Assembly: GCA_964247675.1 (NCBI GenBank)
Contig: CAXTVW010000168.1
Location: 1-7,164 of the forward strand
From: BOG-908 sp964247675
GTDB lineage: Bacteria > Pseudomonadota > Alphaproteobacteria > Acetobacterales > Acetobacteraceae
Direction of reading: 5' to 3'
DNA: 7,164 nucleotides
Positions 6,010 to 7,164 of the stretch are shown here, in pieces. Both the position numbers and the translations under genes were made by a program. The stretch's first letter is position 1, and every line of letters starts with the position of its first letter. The notes beneath the pieces were generated by a model, which had not been told where the DNA came from, searched no databases, and worked only from the letters and a program-made list of their open reading frames with translations.

Positions 6010-7103
6010 GCCGCCAGGCTACGCAGGCGCTCGTTGCGCGCGGTCAGGCTGACGGCAACGCTCGGCTCGTGAACGGCCCGCGGCGAGCCGTGGGACGCAG
6101 GCGGGCGGGCATGCAGCCTGGCCAGCAGCGCAGGCTCGCCGGCAAACCAGGCGTCGGCTTCGACGGGAACCGGGGGAAGCACAAGGAACATCTCGGCCAC
6201 GGTCGCGGCCCGTTCGTCCTCCGACCCGCAAGCCTGCCAGAGCAGGCTGACATGCTCCCACCCGTCGAGCAGCCAGTCCGGCTGGGCGATCGCCGCGGAA
6301 ACGCCGGCTTGCGACTCCGCCCATCGAACCAGCAGGCCGGGCAGGTCCGCCGTAAGCCTGTCGCCTGCCTGCAGCGCCAGGCAGCCGGCGGCGTGCATGG
6401 CACGCGCAGCATCCACCACCTGCGATGCGGCAACGGTGGCGCCCTCCAGGTCCGACCACGCCTGGACGCCGCCCGCGAGGGCCGCGATGGCCGCGAGCAG
6501 GTTCCGGCCGCGGCCGGGAAGGAACGGGCCGTGCGGGCCAGGCGGGCCGTCCAGCGCGGAGCGCGCCAGTTCCGCGGCCAGCAGGGAGATGTCCGCCATG
6601 ACGGCCTCCGGCGTGCGGCCGGTGCGGCGGGCCAGCTGATGTACGGCAACCTGGCCGTTCCTGCGCTCGGACGTAGCAGGATCGTCCGGCTCCAATGCGG
6701 CAAGAAGGCCGCCGAAGAAAGCGGCCTGGCGCCGGCCGTCCGCCGCTTGCGCCGCCAGGGCGGACGCAGCGGCGGCGCGTCCGGCCGCGCCCTCGGCAAC
6801 GACCGCAGCCGCGGCGGCGCGCACGCTGCCTGGTGAGAAGCAGGCCAGGGCGGCAAGCCGCCCGGCAAGGCGGACATCGTGCAGGGTGGGCACACAGAAC
6901 TCGGCGAGCGAGGCGAGGGCCAGCACATAGACGCCGCGTGCCCCGCCCGGATGAGGCACGATCACGTCCGGCCGGCGCTCCAGCAGGCGGATGCGCGCGC
7001 CAGCCAAGGCCGGGGTGGTAAACGGCACCGCGACGCCACGCTCGCGGAAGGTGGCGGGCAGCCAATGCTGGAGGTCTGGAGCGGGTAGCTGAGGCGGTGA
7101 CAC
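6006..7103 (-). CDS. Unrecognised alanine-rich soluble protein (365 residues), first gene of the pair
   Basis: I do not recognise this protein. Its N-terminal 80 residues look like a folded, conserved-type segment: LQHWLPATFRERGVAVPFTT near 11-30, then RIRLLERR, VPHPGGARGVYVLAL near 49-63 and EFCVPTLHDVRLAGRL near 68-83. The rest is Ala/Leu-rich and probably helical, with RNGQVAVHQLARRTGRTPEAV near 148-168 and DWLLDGWEHVSLLW near 276-289. No signal peptide or membrane helix is evident. The frame opens at a TTG (7107-7109), but the AGGGA ribosome site lies only 2 nt from it and 8 nt from the GTG at 7101-7103, so I start at the GTG. It ends in an ATGA overlap with the small linker ORF, 121 nt before the next large gene, which suggests co-transcription. 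Function is unknown. Confidence 0.78.
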   Translation of the reverse strand: MSPPQLPAPDLQHWLPATFRERGVAVPFTTPALAGARIRLLERRPDVIVPHPGGARGVYVLALASLAEFCVPTLHDVRLAGRLAALACFSPGSVRAAAAAVVAEGAAGRAAAASALAAQAADGRRQAAFFGGLLAALEPDDPATSERRNGQVAVHQLARRTGRTPEAVMADISLLAAELARSALDGPPGPHGPFLPGRGRNLLAAIAALAGGVQAWSDLEGATVAASQVVDAARAMHAAGCLALQAGDRLTADLPGLLVRWAESQAGVSAAIAQPDWLLDGWEHVSLLWQACGSEDERAATVAEMFLVLPPVPVEADAWFAGEPALLARLHARPPASHGSPRAVHEPSVAVSLTARNERLRSLAA

Positions 7104-7111
7104 AGGCAATG

Positions 7112-7116
7112 TCCCT
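7112..7116 (-). promoter_or_regulatory. Ribosome binding site choosing GTG 7103 over TTG 7109
   Basis: AGGGA on the minus strand lies 8 nt before the GTG at 7101-7103 and only 2 nt before the in-frame TTG at 7107-7109. Normal spacing favours the GTG. Confidence 0.55.
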
Positions 7117-7132
7117 GCCGGCGGACGGCCGG

Positions 7133-7150
7133 TGGTGCCAGTTTGGTGCC
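7133..7150 (-). promoter_or_regulatory. Paired GGCACCA repeats; possible sigma-54-like -24/-12 element
   Basis: On the minus strand GGCACCA occurs twice, 11 nt apart (7144-7150 and 7133-7139), one helical turn, as for two protein half-sites. The same stretch places GG (7149-7150) and GC (7137-7138) exactly 10 nt apart, inside AGGCAC-N5-TGGCA, close to the sigma-54 consensus TGGCAC-N5-TTGCA. It lies about 30 nt upstream of the start of the 365-residue gene. Either reading is tentative, and the window ends just upstream. Confidence 0.25.
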
Positions 7151-7164
7151 TAGATGTGAAAGCG

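Noticed and set aside
5358..6836. 492-codon open frame on the plus strand across both unrecognised genes
   Set aside because: It is antisense to two minus-strand frames with better starts and ribosome sites, crosses their intergenic gap, and encodes an Arg/Ala/Gly-rich low-complexity product typical of GC-rich shadow frames.
1..7164. Search for tRNA, rRNA, CRISPR arrays, IS ends, integrase or toxin-antitoxin genes
   Set aside because: No cloverleaf, regular spaced repeats, transposase or recombinase motifs, or recognisable toxin-antitoxin pair were seen on either strand.

Overview
This is a high-GC window (roughly two-thirds G+C by eye) with six recognisable or well-supported protein genes, a seventh small candidate, and no RNA genes, insertion sequences or CRISPR arrays that I can see. 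The lpxL/htrB-type late acyltransferase shows a Gram-negative, lipid A-making proteobacterium. Base composition and gene flavour would fit an alphaproteobacterium such as one of the Acetobacteraceae, but that is inference and not proven by any marker here.

Left part (1-2028): a YbhB/YbcL-type PEBP protein gene (minus strand) is divergent from fsr (plus strand), a fosmidomycin-resistance-type major facilitator exporter. Their 183-bp shared upstream region holds two inverted repeats and a pair of direct repeats, and fsr starts at a GTG set by an AAGGA ribosome site. fsr converges on the next gene through a 46-nt hairpin whose two ends are the stop codons of the two genes.

Middle (2026-4648), all minus strand: a 69-residue DUF2945/HVA1 TUDOR-like protein (GTG start) followed 15 nt later by a YihY/BrkB-family membrane protein, an evident two-gene operon. 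Upstream of it lies a separate lpxL/htrB-type lipid A acyltransferase. The gap between the acyltransferase and the HVA1 gene carries a terminator-like purine-rich hairpin that shares a 12-nt core with the fsr terminator. The gap upstream of the acyltransferase carries a 10-bp palindrome and a plus-strand-oriented hairpin with a T6 tail that fits no annotated plus-strand gene.

Right part (4649-7164), minus strand: two adjacent, alanine-rich, soluble-looking proteins of about 365 and 411 residues that I do not recognise. They are joined by a possible 42-codon ORF whose start overlaps the upstream stop and whose stop overlaps the downstream start, both as ATGA. This pair is the least explained part of the window. 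Upstream of it are two direct repeats one helical turn apart that also resemble a sigma-54 -24/-12 element.

The identifiable genes are mostly cell-envelope and export functions (drug exporter, inner-membrane YihY protein, lipid A acylation). No single pathway links them all, and nothing here proves a new defence or mobile system.
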